The notes under the pieces were generated by a model that ran no database searches, was not told the origin of the DNA, and saw only the letters and a list, made by a program, of their open reading frames with translations. Shown piece after piece: positions 15,676 to 21,857 of a DNA stretch of 21,857 bases; the first letter of the stretch is position 1, and the number at the start of each line of letters is the position of its first letter. A program made the translations under genes and the position numbers. Location of the stretch: NCBI GenBank assembly GCA_900544905.1, contig UQXF01000057.1, positions 1-21,857 on the forward strand. The letters run 5' to 3'. Origin of the DNA: an uncultured Clostridium sp. Lineage in GTDB: Bacteria > Bacillota > Clostridia > Lachnospirales > Lachnospiraceae.

Positions 15676-17532
15676 ATGAAGAAGTGGAGCGGTCTAATTG
15701 TTATGGTAATTGTGGGGATATTATTATGTGGTTATTCTTCGCAGGCAGAAGAAGTTACAAATTCTGGAATTATCTATAGATTAGATGAAGAGGATAACAC
15801 ATGTGGAGTTGTTGGATATAATGCGTCGTATATGTCTTCTAACATATCTATTCCAGAAACGATTACTCAAAATGGTAAACTATATAAGGTGACATGGATT
15901 GGTAGTTATGCTTTTTTTGAATGTAAAAAAATAGAAAGTATTAACCTTCCCAAAAGTATAGAGTACATTTACCGGGAAGCATTCAAGGAATGTAAAAAAT
16001 TAAAAACGATTTCTATTCAAGAAGGTTTAAAAGAAATTGAATATGAGGCTTTTTATGGTTGTAGTTCTTTAGAAAAAATTGCGATTCCGTCTACTACATA
16101 TTTGATAGATGTAGAGGCATTTAAACTATGTGATAATTTGACAGAAATTAAAGTTGATGAAGGTAATGATGATTATTTTGATTTGGAGGGTGTACTTTTT
16201 GATTATAAAATAAGTGGTTATGATGAAGAAGAAGGATATATATATGAGCGATGCCTTCGCTGCTATCCAGGAGGCAAAACAGGAGATACATTTAAACTTG
16301 AAAGTGATATGGTTTGTGCTGGAGACAATCCTTTTATGAATAATCATAATTTGAAATCAATTGTTGTAGATCCAAATAATGAGACGTATTCAAGTTATGA
16401 TGGTGTTTTATATGAGAAAGTTGATGTATATAGTGAAGGTGAATTTAGAAACGAGATGTGGCTATATGCATGTCCTGCTGGAAAAACAGGTAAAGTTAGT
16501 ATTTTGGATGGAGTTGACACGATTGTATGGGATGCGTTCTATGGAAGTTATGCTTCAGAAATAATAATTCCAGATTCGGTTACTTTTGCAAGTCCGAGCG
16601 CATTTGTTGGATGCTCTAATCTGGAAAAATTGTCAATTGGAAAAGGATTTGATGATGTCGCTAATGCCTTGGATTTCTCATCATATAAAAAGTTGAATTC
16701 CATTGTAGTATCACCAGAAAATAAGACATTTACAGTAATGAATGGAATTTTATATAACAAAAAAGGAACAAAAATTATATATTGTCCAAAATCGGTGACA
16801 AGTGCTACGATTTCATCAGCTGTTACAGCGATAAGTGAAAATGCATTTATAAATTGCTCTGATTCTTTAGTACTTACTGTCGAGAAAAATTCGTTTATGT
16901 TAGAATATGCAAAAAGTAACGGAATAAAATACGTAATTAAGGGTCAAAACGTAGATGAAAAGGTAGAATCAAATATTGCCCAAAAAGGAGATGAAAAGGC
17001 AAAATCAAATATTGTCCCAAAAGGAACAACAATAAATGTGTCTGCTCAGAAGTGTAAGGTAAAAGTAACTTCATCGTCTGCTACGGCTCCAAGCGTATCC
17101 TATATCAAATCAACCAATAGCAAGGCAAAAACAATTACGATTCCAGATACAGTTAAGGTAGATGGTATTACCTACAAAGTAACCAGTGTCGCCTCCAGTG
17201 CTCTGGCAAACAACAAAAAGGTTACAAAAGTTACCGTTGGTAAGAATGTAACTTCTATTGGTAAAAATGCATTTAAAAAGTGTACAAAGTTAAAAACAGT
17301 CACACTAAAATCTACTTCACTTAAATCAATTGGCAACAATGCATTTTACGGGGATAAGAATTTAAAGACCATTACAATTAAATCAACAAAACTGACTTCA
17401 AAATCTGTCGGCAAGAATGCATTTAAGGGAACAAATAAGAAACTAACAATAAAAGTCCCAAAGAAGAAAGTATCATCTTATAAGAAATTCTTAAAGAAAA
17501 AGGGAAATAAAAATGTTACGGTAAAAAAATAA
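15676..17532 (+). CDS. Second BspA-like leucine-rich repeat surface protein
   Basis: A 618-residue secreted paralogue of the preceding protein. A signal peptide (about 1-24) ends SQA before EEVTNSG. LRR_5 repeats fill most of the protein: WIGSYAFFECKKIESINLPKS, IYREAFKECKKLKTISI, IEYEAFYGCSSLEKIAIPS and, after two loop-rich segments, VGCSNLEKLSIG and ISENAFINCSD. A short double repeat (NVDEKVESNIAQKG then DEKAKSNIVPKG, near 435-450) precedes the shared C-terminal module (residues 500-611) and lysine-rich tail. It lacks the Ig-like middle and the Ser/Thr/Pro linker of the first protein. AAAAAGGAGG sits just upstream of the start. Base composition is more AT-rich than in the first genes of the window. 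No LPxTG motif or lipobox is seen. Confidence 0.9.
   Translation: MKKWSGLIVMVIVGILLCGYSSQAEEVTNSGIIYRLDEEDNTCGVVGYNASYMSSNISIPETITQNGKLYKVTWIGSYAFFECKKIESINLPKSIEYIYREAFKECKKLKTISIQEGLKEIEYEAFYGCSSLEKIAIPSTTYLIDVEAFKLCDNLTEIKVDEGNDDYFDLEGVLFDYKISGYDEEEGYIYERCLRCYPGGKTGDTFKLESDMVCAGDNPFMNNHNLKSIVVDPNNETYSSYDGVLYEKVDVYSEGEFRNEMWLYACPAGKTGKVSILDGVDTIVWDAFYGSYASEIIIPDSVTFASPSAFVGCSNLEKLSIGKGFDDVANALDFSSYKKLNSIVVSPENKTFTVMNGILYNKKGTKIIYCPKSVTSATISSAVTAISENAFINCSDSLVLTVEKNSFMLEYAKSNGIKYVIKGQNVDEKVESNIAQKGDEKAKSNIVPKGTTINVSAQKCKVKVTSSSATAPSVSYIKSTNSKAKTITIPDTVKVDGITYKVTSVASSALANNKKVTKVTVGKNVTSIGKNAFKKCTKLKTVTLKSTSLKSIGNNAFYGDKNLKTITIKSTKLTSKSVGKNAFKGTNKKLTIKVPKKKVSSYKKFLKKKGNKNVTVKK
17173..17508 (+). 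repeat. Duplicated C-terminal LRR module, copy 2
   Basis: The 336-base partner of 15278-15613, in the same frame and the same place relative to the stop codon. Most differences fall at third codon positions. Confidence 0.88.
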
Positions 17533-17622
17533 CGAGGTAAATAAGTTGATTTATATCCTAGAAGAAACAGTATAATAAAAAGTATACTGCTTTGATAATT
17601 TAATTAGAACGGAGGAAAAAGA

Positions 17623-18219
17623 ATGGGGGAACTTGGCTGCATATTTTGGCTGATATACTTTTGCATATTAGCGTATGCTTTGAATTATCCATTGATAGCA
17701 TTAATAATGATAGTTGTTCCGATTTCAATATATATTTATAAGAAATATTACTCGGAGGAAGGAAAAAAAGCTACAAAAGAAAAGAGACTTGAAAAAGAAA
17801 AGAGAAGCAATCGGCAAGAGTTAACGCAGCTTTTAATTAATTTTATATCAGAAAATGGTGGATTGAAAAAATTTGAAGCATATTTGTCAAATGGATATGT
17901 TGAAAATATGGAATTAACAAATGTGGCAGATGAGCAGATTGTCTTTTCATTAAATGAGTATGGATACTCTAAAACAGATATATATACAATTTGTAATATT
18001 TTTGATAAACTTTCTAACAAGTTTGGTGGAGAAGTTGTGAGGAAATATACGGCATACAAGGCTACAGGAGTTGCGGCAATGTCCTATGCAATGTATGGGG
18101 ACGGTGGGGAAATATTAACGGGAATTATCTTATATTCAAAAGAAGAACGTAAACGGTTACAAAAGGAAGATGCTGATAAAAGAGATAAGGAAAGATATGG
18201 GGATTACAAAAGGCTATAA
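17623..18219 (+). CDS. Unknown membrane-anchored protein
   Basis: A 198-residue protein that I do not recognise. The first 40 residues are strongly hydrophobic (one long or two short membrane helices: CIFWLIYFCILAYAL and PLIALIMIVVPISIYIY), followed by a highly charged Lys/Glu helix (about 48-70) and a soluble part of mixed helix and loop. That part contains NGGLKKFEAYLSNGYVENM, LNEYGYSKTDIYTICNIFDKL and a small Gly/Ala-rich stretch (ATGVAAMSYAMYGDGGE), and the protein ends in a charged helix. RBS CGGAGGAAA lies just before the ATG. A short inverted repeat, CAGTATA (17568-17574) with TATACTG (17583-17589), lies upstream. The next gene starts 34 bases after its stop. The N-terminus suggests a cytoplasmic domain tethered to the membrane. 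It is very AT-rich. Confidence 0.78.
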   Translation: MGELGCIFWLIYFCILAYALNYPLIALIMIVVPISIYIYKKYYSEEGKKATKEKRLEKEKRSNRQELTQLLINFISENGGLKKFEAYLSNGYVENMELTNVADEQIVFSLNEYGYSKTDIYTICNIFDKLSNKFGGEVVRKYTAYKATGVAAMSYAMYGDGGEILTGIILYSKEERKRLQKEDADKRDKERYGDYKRL

Positions 18220-18253
18220 TTTTTCTGAAAATAATGAGAAAGGGAGAAAAACG

Positions 18254-19618
18254 ATGAAAACAACAAAGAAATTAATGAAATGCTTATCAGCAGGCGTATT
18301 GATGTTCATGGGAATCTTATCCGTGGGCAACGTAGCTTACGCAGAGAAAATGAAAATCAGTGAGTTCAAGGATGCGGCTGTCAGACAGGCAGTGATGGAG
18401 GCGCAGTTTGGTTATGATTGGGAGGAAAACTATGCTGACTATGATGATGTTGTGATTGAAACAGATGATATTAAGGAACTGTATATCGGCTTTGAGCTAG
18501 GCTTTGTCAAGGATTTATCCGGCATTGAAAGGCTGACGAAACTGGAAGAAATTGAGATTTGTCAATTTGTAGGCAGTACGGCTTCTTTTTATCAGACAAG
18601 TTTAAAAAACGTCAGTATTGATGAAAGTGAGGCCGCAACGGTAAGTATTGATGCACCATATATCACCACTTTTCGTTTTAGCAGTACCGGAACGGCTAAA
18701 CTGAATATGAACACTCCGAAGGTAACATCCTTAAGGTTGTATGGCAGCAAGCTTGCCAGTCTGGAGGGACTGACAAAATCGATACAAGCCCAGCTGACAG
18801 AGTATTATCTAGAGGATACTGGCTTATGCACCTGTGTGGATGTATCAAATATGGTAAATCTGAAGACGTTAGGACTGTCAGGAGAAAAGATAAGCCAAAT
18901 TAAGGGACTAAATAATCTGACGAAATTAGTAAATGTTTATATCCGTGATACAAAACTGACAAAATTGGACTTTTCAAAGCATAAAAAGCTAGTATTCCTG
19001 ATATGCGAAAATAATAAACTGACCTCTTTGAAGCTGTCAAAATCTTTAGAGGATTTGTATTGCTATGGAAACCGGCTCACCAAATTGGATGTCAGCAAAT
19101 GCAAGAATCTAAGATGCCTTTATGCAGGAAAAAATAAATTGAAAAGTATCAACATAAAGAAAAATAAAAAGCTGGTGGAAGTTTCTTTAAGTGGAAACAA
19201 GAATTTAAAATCCCTTAATGTAACACAGAATAAGAAATTACGTATTTTATATTGCAGTAACACAAAAATTTCTTCATTAAATCTGAAAAATAATAAGAAG
19301 CTGCGGCAGATTTCCTATTACGGAAGCAAAATCAAGAAGCTTGATTTAACAAAGTATAAGGATTTGACCATTCTCTATGCGGCAAAGAAAGGTCAGACCG
19401 TATCCCTTAAAAACTTCTTGGGAACCGGATATAAATGTACACAAAAAACCACAAATGTTACCTACAGTAAAAATAAAAATTCAATTAAGGTAAAAAAGGC
19501 TTTATATTATTATGGTGATACGGTAGAATTGAAAAAGGGAAAAAAGGCATATCATATTCTGGTAATACCTAATAAAGCAGGCTCCATAGCATATAGTGAG
19601 CTTATATTCCGGCCATAA
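18254..19618 (+). CDS. Secreted leucine-rich repeat protein (internalin-like repeat type)
   Basis: A 454-residue exported protein with a signal peptide (1-30, ending VAYA before EKMKIS). After an N-terminal region with LKDLSGIERLTKLEEIEI-like spacing, regular LRRs run from about 200 to 385: LKTLGLSGEKISQIKGLNNL, LTKLVNVYIRDTKLTKLDFS, LVFLICENNKLTSLKLS, LRCLYAGKNKLKSINIKKN, LRILYCSNTKISSLNLKNN and LRQISYYGSKIKKLDLTKY. These are 20-22-residue repeats with the N-x-L/I-x-x-L pattern of internalin-type domains, not the NAF.GC type of the two BspA-like proteins. The C-terminal part (about 395-454) is beta-rich and lysine-rich; no sorting motif is seen. The ATG at 18170 would lie inside the preceding gene; GGGAG sits before 18254, where the signal peptide begins. 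Confidence 0.88.
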   Translation: MKTTKKLMKCLSAGVLMFMGILSVGNVAYAEKMKISEFKDAAVRQAVMEAQFGYDWEENYADYDDVVIETDDIKELYIGFELGFVKDLSGIERLTKLEEIEICQFVGSTASFYQTSLKNVSIDESEAATVSIDAPYITTFRFSSTGTAKLNMNTPKVTSLRLYGSKLASLEGLTKSIQAQLTEYYLEDTGLCTCVDVSNMVNLKTLGLSGEKISQIKGLNNLTKLVNVYIRDTKLTKLDFSKHKKLVFLICENNKLTSLKLSKSLEDLYCYGNRLTKLDVSKCKNLRCLYAGKNKLKSINIKKNKKLVEVSLSGNKNLKSLNVTQNKKLRILYCSNTKISSLNLKNNKKLRQISYYGSKIKKLDLTKYKDLTILYAAKKGQTVSLKNFLGTGYKCTQKTTNVTYSKNKNSIKVKKALYYYGDTVELKKGKKAYHILVIPNKAGSIAYSELIFRP

Positions 19619-19784
19619 TAAAAACAAATGAACGAAGCAGCAGCCTTTGGGAAAGACAGCGATAAAAGGCAGTGAATTTTTGCAACAAGAAAAAACAGGA
19701 AAAGAAAGCAGCAAATAAAAAATGACGATAGAAGGCGCGGGCTTTTCAAATAAGAATAACAGCAATAGAAAGAGAGAAAACAAT

Positions 19785-20882
19785 ATGAGTACCCGAATCA
19801 CAAAACTTGGAAGAACATTTTTAACAAATATTTTAATCGGAGTAATGCTGATTGTAATATCCTGTCCTGTATATGCAAAGACGTCAAAAATATCCCTGTC
19901 CTTAAGCGGTAAACGGGCAGTCATCATGGATATGGACAGTGGTAAAGTAATATACAGTAAAAATGCAAAGACAAAATGTCATAATGCCAGTACCACGAAG
20001 CTGATGACTGCCATTGTGGCAGTGGAGAAAAACAAGTCATTGAAAAAGAAGATAAGAATTTCTTCAAATGCAAACAGCGTAACCGGTGTCAGGCTTGGGA
20101 TGAGGACCGGTGACCGTTATTACCTCCGGGACCTCTTACATGCGATGCTGCTTCCATCAGCAAATGACTGTGCAATAGCAGTGGCAGAAGGAACCAGCGG
20201 CAGTGTGAATAAGTTTATGAAACAGGTTAATAAAAAAGCGAAAAAGATTGGCTGCAAAAATACACATTTTGGAACACCTAATGGACTGCGCTCCAGCAAA
20301 ACGCATTATACCACAGCGTATGATCTGGCATTGATTATGCGATATGCCTATAACAATGACACAATCCGGAAAATTTTGAAAAAGAAGAGTTATTCTTTTA
20401 AAAGCATAGGTGGCAGATATCATTCTGTTACCAGCACGAATCATTTGCTGAACAGCAAAGATTACTATTGCGTTGGCAAAACCGGCAGTGGATGGACTGC
20501 AAAATATTGCTTTGCCGGTGTTTATACATATAAGGGACATTCCTATGTGATTGTGACATTGGGAAGCTCAGGGGACGGTGAACGCTTTCATGATGCAAGG
20601 AAGATGATTTTCGCCTGTAAAAAGAATGCGAAGGAAGTTCAAAAGAGTCTTTCCCTGAATAAATCCGCCGTAGAAATGGAAATTGATTCCTCCGTGAAAT
20701 TAAAGGTGAAAGGAATCAAGGCTGATGTAAAATGGAGCAGTAAAGACAAGAGTGTTGCCAAGGTTGACAAGAATGGTAAAGTAACTGCTAAAAAAGCGGG
20801 AAAAACTGTAATTTCTGCCAGGGTTTATGGTAAGACATTGAAATGTAGGGTAAAAGTGGTGACAAAGAATGAAGCAACGTAG
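19785..20882 (+). CDS. D-alanyl-D-alanine carboxypeptidase (S11) with Big_2-like domain
   Basis: A 365-residue exported penicillin-binding protein that should trim the terminal D-Ala from peptidoglycan stem peptides. A signal peptide (about 1-31) ends PVYA. The three catalytic motifs are complete: Ser69-Thr-Thr-Lys72 with the nucleophile Ser69, Ser125-Ala-Asn127 and Lys232-Thr-Gly234. Residues about 287-360 form a bacterial Ig-like (Big_2) domain (LNKSAVEMEIDSSVKLKV, VKWSSKDKSVAKVDKNGKVTAKKAGK) in place of the usual PBP5 C-terminal domain and amphipathic anchor. This suggests attachment through the wall rather than the membrane, which is inference. An ATG at 19722 is in frame but would put 21 polar residues before the signal peptide; AGAGAGA lies before 19785. 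It follows the secreted LRR gene by 166 bases with no clear promoter. Confidence 0.91.
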   Translation: MSTRITKLGRTFLTNILIGVMLIVISCPVYAKTSKISLSLSGKRAVIMDMDSGKVIYSKNAKTKCHNASTTKLMTAIVAVEKNKSLKKKIRISSNANSVTGVRLGMRTGDRYYLRDLLHAMLLPSANDCAIAVAEGTSGSVNKFMKQVNKKAKKIGCKNTHFGTPNGLRSSKTHYTTAYDLALIMRYAYNNDTIRKILKKKSYSFKSIGGRYHSVTSTNHLLNSKDYYCVGKTGSGWTAKYCFAGVYTYKGHSYVIVTLGSSGDGERFHDARKMIFACKKNAKEVQKSLSLNKSAVEMEIDSSVKLKVKGIKADVKWSSKDKSVAKVDKNGKVTAKKAGKTVISARVYGKTLKCRVKVVTKNEAT

Positions 20883-20951
20883 ATATTATAGCTTACTTTT
20901 CGTTGAATTATGTAAAAATATATGTTATTATTTAGATAAGTAAAAATGGAT

Positions 20952-20983
20952 TTGACAGTTTTTTACCATATGTTTCATATAAT
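20952..20983 (+). promoter_or_regulatory. Promoter of the two-gene GNAT module
   Basis: A perfect TTGACA (20952-20957) and TATAAT (20978-20983); the 20-base spacer is long, but CATATA two bases earlier gives an 18-base spacer. GAGGTGAT (20993-21000) is the ribosome-binding site of the next gene. Confidence 0.55.
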
Positions 20984-21003
20984 TTCATCTTTGAGGTGAT
21001 TAT

Positions 21004-21243
21004 ATGAAGAAGAGTAGCAAAAAGGTTAATTTTACAAAAGAGGAGGTTGATATTATGGCTTTAGCACAGAGAATGAATTCTGGATTTATTATTTCTAGTG
21101 ATAAAAAAGATGATTTTTTTAAAAAAGTAAATGATAATCGACCGACGAAAGAATTTTGGGATGAATGCAGACAAATTCGCAATAATATAAATCAAGATAC
21201 AATTAATGAGATGAATGCGTTAATGGATAGGGATGATAAATGA
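21004..21243 (+). CDS. Small unknown protein, putative antitoxin of GNAT pair
   Basis: A 79-residue, highly charged, mostly helical protein that I do not recognise by family. The N-terminus is basic (KKSSKKVNFTKEEVD), the centre has a short hydrophobic patch (NSGFIISSDKKDDFFKKV), and the second half has NRPTKEFWDECRQIRNN followed by an acidic tail. Its stop overlaps the next start by four bases (ATGA), so translation is coupled. A short charged protein directly before a small GNAT protein is the arrangement of GNAT-type toxin-antitoxin pairs, in which the first protein binds DNA and neutralises the acetyltransferase. Unlike DUF1778 antitoxins it has no ribbon-helix-helix pattern that I can see. 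It could instead be a partner subunit or unrelated. Confidence 0.6.
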   Translation: MKKSSKKVNFTKEEVDIMALAQRMNSGFIISSDKKDDFFKKVNDNRPTKEFWDECRQIRNNINQDTINEMNALMDRDDK

Positions 21244-21845
21244 CTGCAGAAGAATTTGATTTTGTGGAACTCAATCAATCTGAAGTATCTGATGAGGTAA
21301 TAAGTCAGTTTGATTGTGGTAATAGGAGCATGACAGAGTACCTTCATCAACATGCTAAAGATGATACGATTAAGGGTAAGGGCGTTACATATGTACTTGT
21401 TACTGCAGATAGAAAGCGCATATATGCATATGCAACAATCGCAACATATAGTTTATATTATTATGAAGATGCAGAAAAATTCCATACTAAAGAAATGAAT
21501 GAATCTGGAAAAGTTCTGTTAGCTGTTCCTTCTATAGAGATAAAAATGTTTGCAATTAGTAAAAAGCTAAAGGGTCAGATAGCATATTTGTTAGACCCTA
21601 AAGGCCAACAGCATTATTCAAGTATCTTTTTTAAATTATTTCTTGAAAAATTATATTATATGTCGATGAGTTCTGTTGGTTTTCAAATGGTTTTTTTACG
21701 GGCAAATGATGAAGGGGAAAGACTTTATCGAAATAATAAATTTGTGGAATGTGATAAATATTTAAGTACATATGATGCTATGGCAGAAGGGTGTACTTCA
21801 CTGAGACCGTTTCAAGTTTTGTGTAAACTCAAAAAACTGATATAA
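21240..21845 (+). CDS. GNAT-fold acetyltransferase-like protein, putative toxin
   Basis: A 201-residue protein with the outline of divergent GNAT proteins. An N-terminal FDCGNRSMTEYLHQHAKDD (about 24-42) is similar to the F.CG....YL...A start of TacT-like toxins. Strands VTYVLVTAD and RIYAYATIATYSLYY follow, then IEIKMFAISK as the beta-4 strand. The C-terminus has FQMVFLRANDEGERLYRNNKFVE, the usual GNAT ending in which a Tyr lies after the last long helix. The acetyl-CoA loop is not the canonical R/Q-x-x-G-x-G/A: it reads KKLKGQIAYLLDPKGQQHY, longer than usual, before the helix SSIFFKLFLEKLY. Known GNAT toxins acetylate aminoacyl-tRNA; activity here cannot be judged. It overlaps the upstream gene by four bases and ends 12 bases before the window edge. 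Confidence 0.7.
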   Translation: MTAEEFDFVELNQSEVSDEVISQFDCGNRSMTEYLHQHAKDDTIKGKGVTYVLVTADRKRIYAYATIATYSLYYYEDAEKFHTKEMNESGKVLLAVPSIEIKMFAISKKLKGQIAYLLDPKGQQHYSSIFFKLFLEKLYYMSMSSVGFQMVFLRANDEGERLYRNNKFVECDKYLSTYDAMAEGCTSLRPFQVLCKLKKLI

Positions 21846-21857
21846 GATTTGTGAATA

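Noticed and set aside
15235..17532. CRISPR or short tandem repeat array
   Set aside because: The repeated units are coding LRR modules in frame; there are no regularly spaced identical repeats with unique spacers.
12728..19618. Sortase-anchored (LPxTG) surface proteins
   Set aside because: None of the three leucine-rich proteins ends in LPxTG, a hydrophobic helix and a basic tail; they end in lysine-rich or beta-rich soluble sequence.
19648..19685. Terminator after the secreted LRR gene
   Set aside because: GCCTTT and AAAGGC can pair over 6 bp but the loop is 16 bases and the T-run is displaced, so support is too weak.

Overview
The window looks like a contig from a low-to-moderate GC Firmicute, most likely a gut Lachnospiraceae or related Clostridia. 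The basis is strong AGGAGG ribosome-binding sites, short AT-rich spacers, BspA-type leucine-rich surface proteins with lysine-rich tails, an AAA-ATPase/PD-(D/E)XK protein of the type expanded in gut Clostridia, and a TlpA/CXXC-microprotein/polyferredoxin cassette typical of that group. Assignment to genus is not possible from the sequence. All genes run on the + strand except one small XRE regulator.

Bases 1-47 are not genomic. They read as the end of the Illumina P5 oligo, an 8-base i5 index and the complete Nextera read-1 transposase adapter, so genomic sequence starts at base 48.

48-4485: the 3' end of a YitJ-like methylenetetrahydrofolate reductase gene, then a two-gene ABC exporter of the MacB/FtsX type (ATPase and a large permease with a roughly 270-residue coiled coil), with start/stop overlap between the first two genes. 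4486-6513: a promoter followed almost at once by an intrinsic terminator, then a sodium:alanine symporter (AGCS) that carries an unusual soluble insert of about 100 residues, closed by a strong terminator. 6521-6750: a 212-bp miniature inverted-repeat element flanked by a 9-bp direct repeat.

6927-10403: a redox block. A TlpA-like thioredoxin lipoprotein, a 45-residue membrane CXXC microprotein and a polytopic iron-sulfur protein form a tight operon. After a 376-base gap comes a FAD oxidoreductase fused to a Rieske domain. 10617-12191 is an AAA-ATPase-like protein with a PD-(D/E)XK nuclease-like C-terminus.

12328-20882: a cell-surface block. A small XRE regulator faces a BspA-like surface protein across a shared control region with a palindrome over the -35 box. 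A second BspA-like protein with a nearly identical 112-residue tail follows, then an unknown membrane protein, a third leucine-rich secreted protein of a different repeat type, and a D,D-carboxypeptidase with a Big_2-like domain. The middle of this block is visibly more AT-rich than the start of the window.

21004-21845: a two-gene unit with a 4-base overlap, a small unknown protein followed by a GNAT-fold protein, arranged like a GNAT toxin-antitoxin module. No tRNA, rRNA, CRISPR array or transposase gene was seen.
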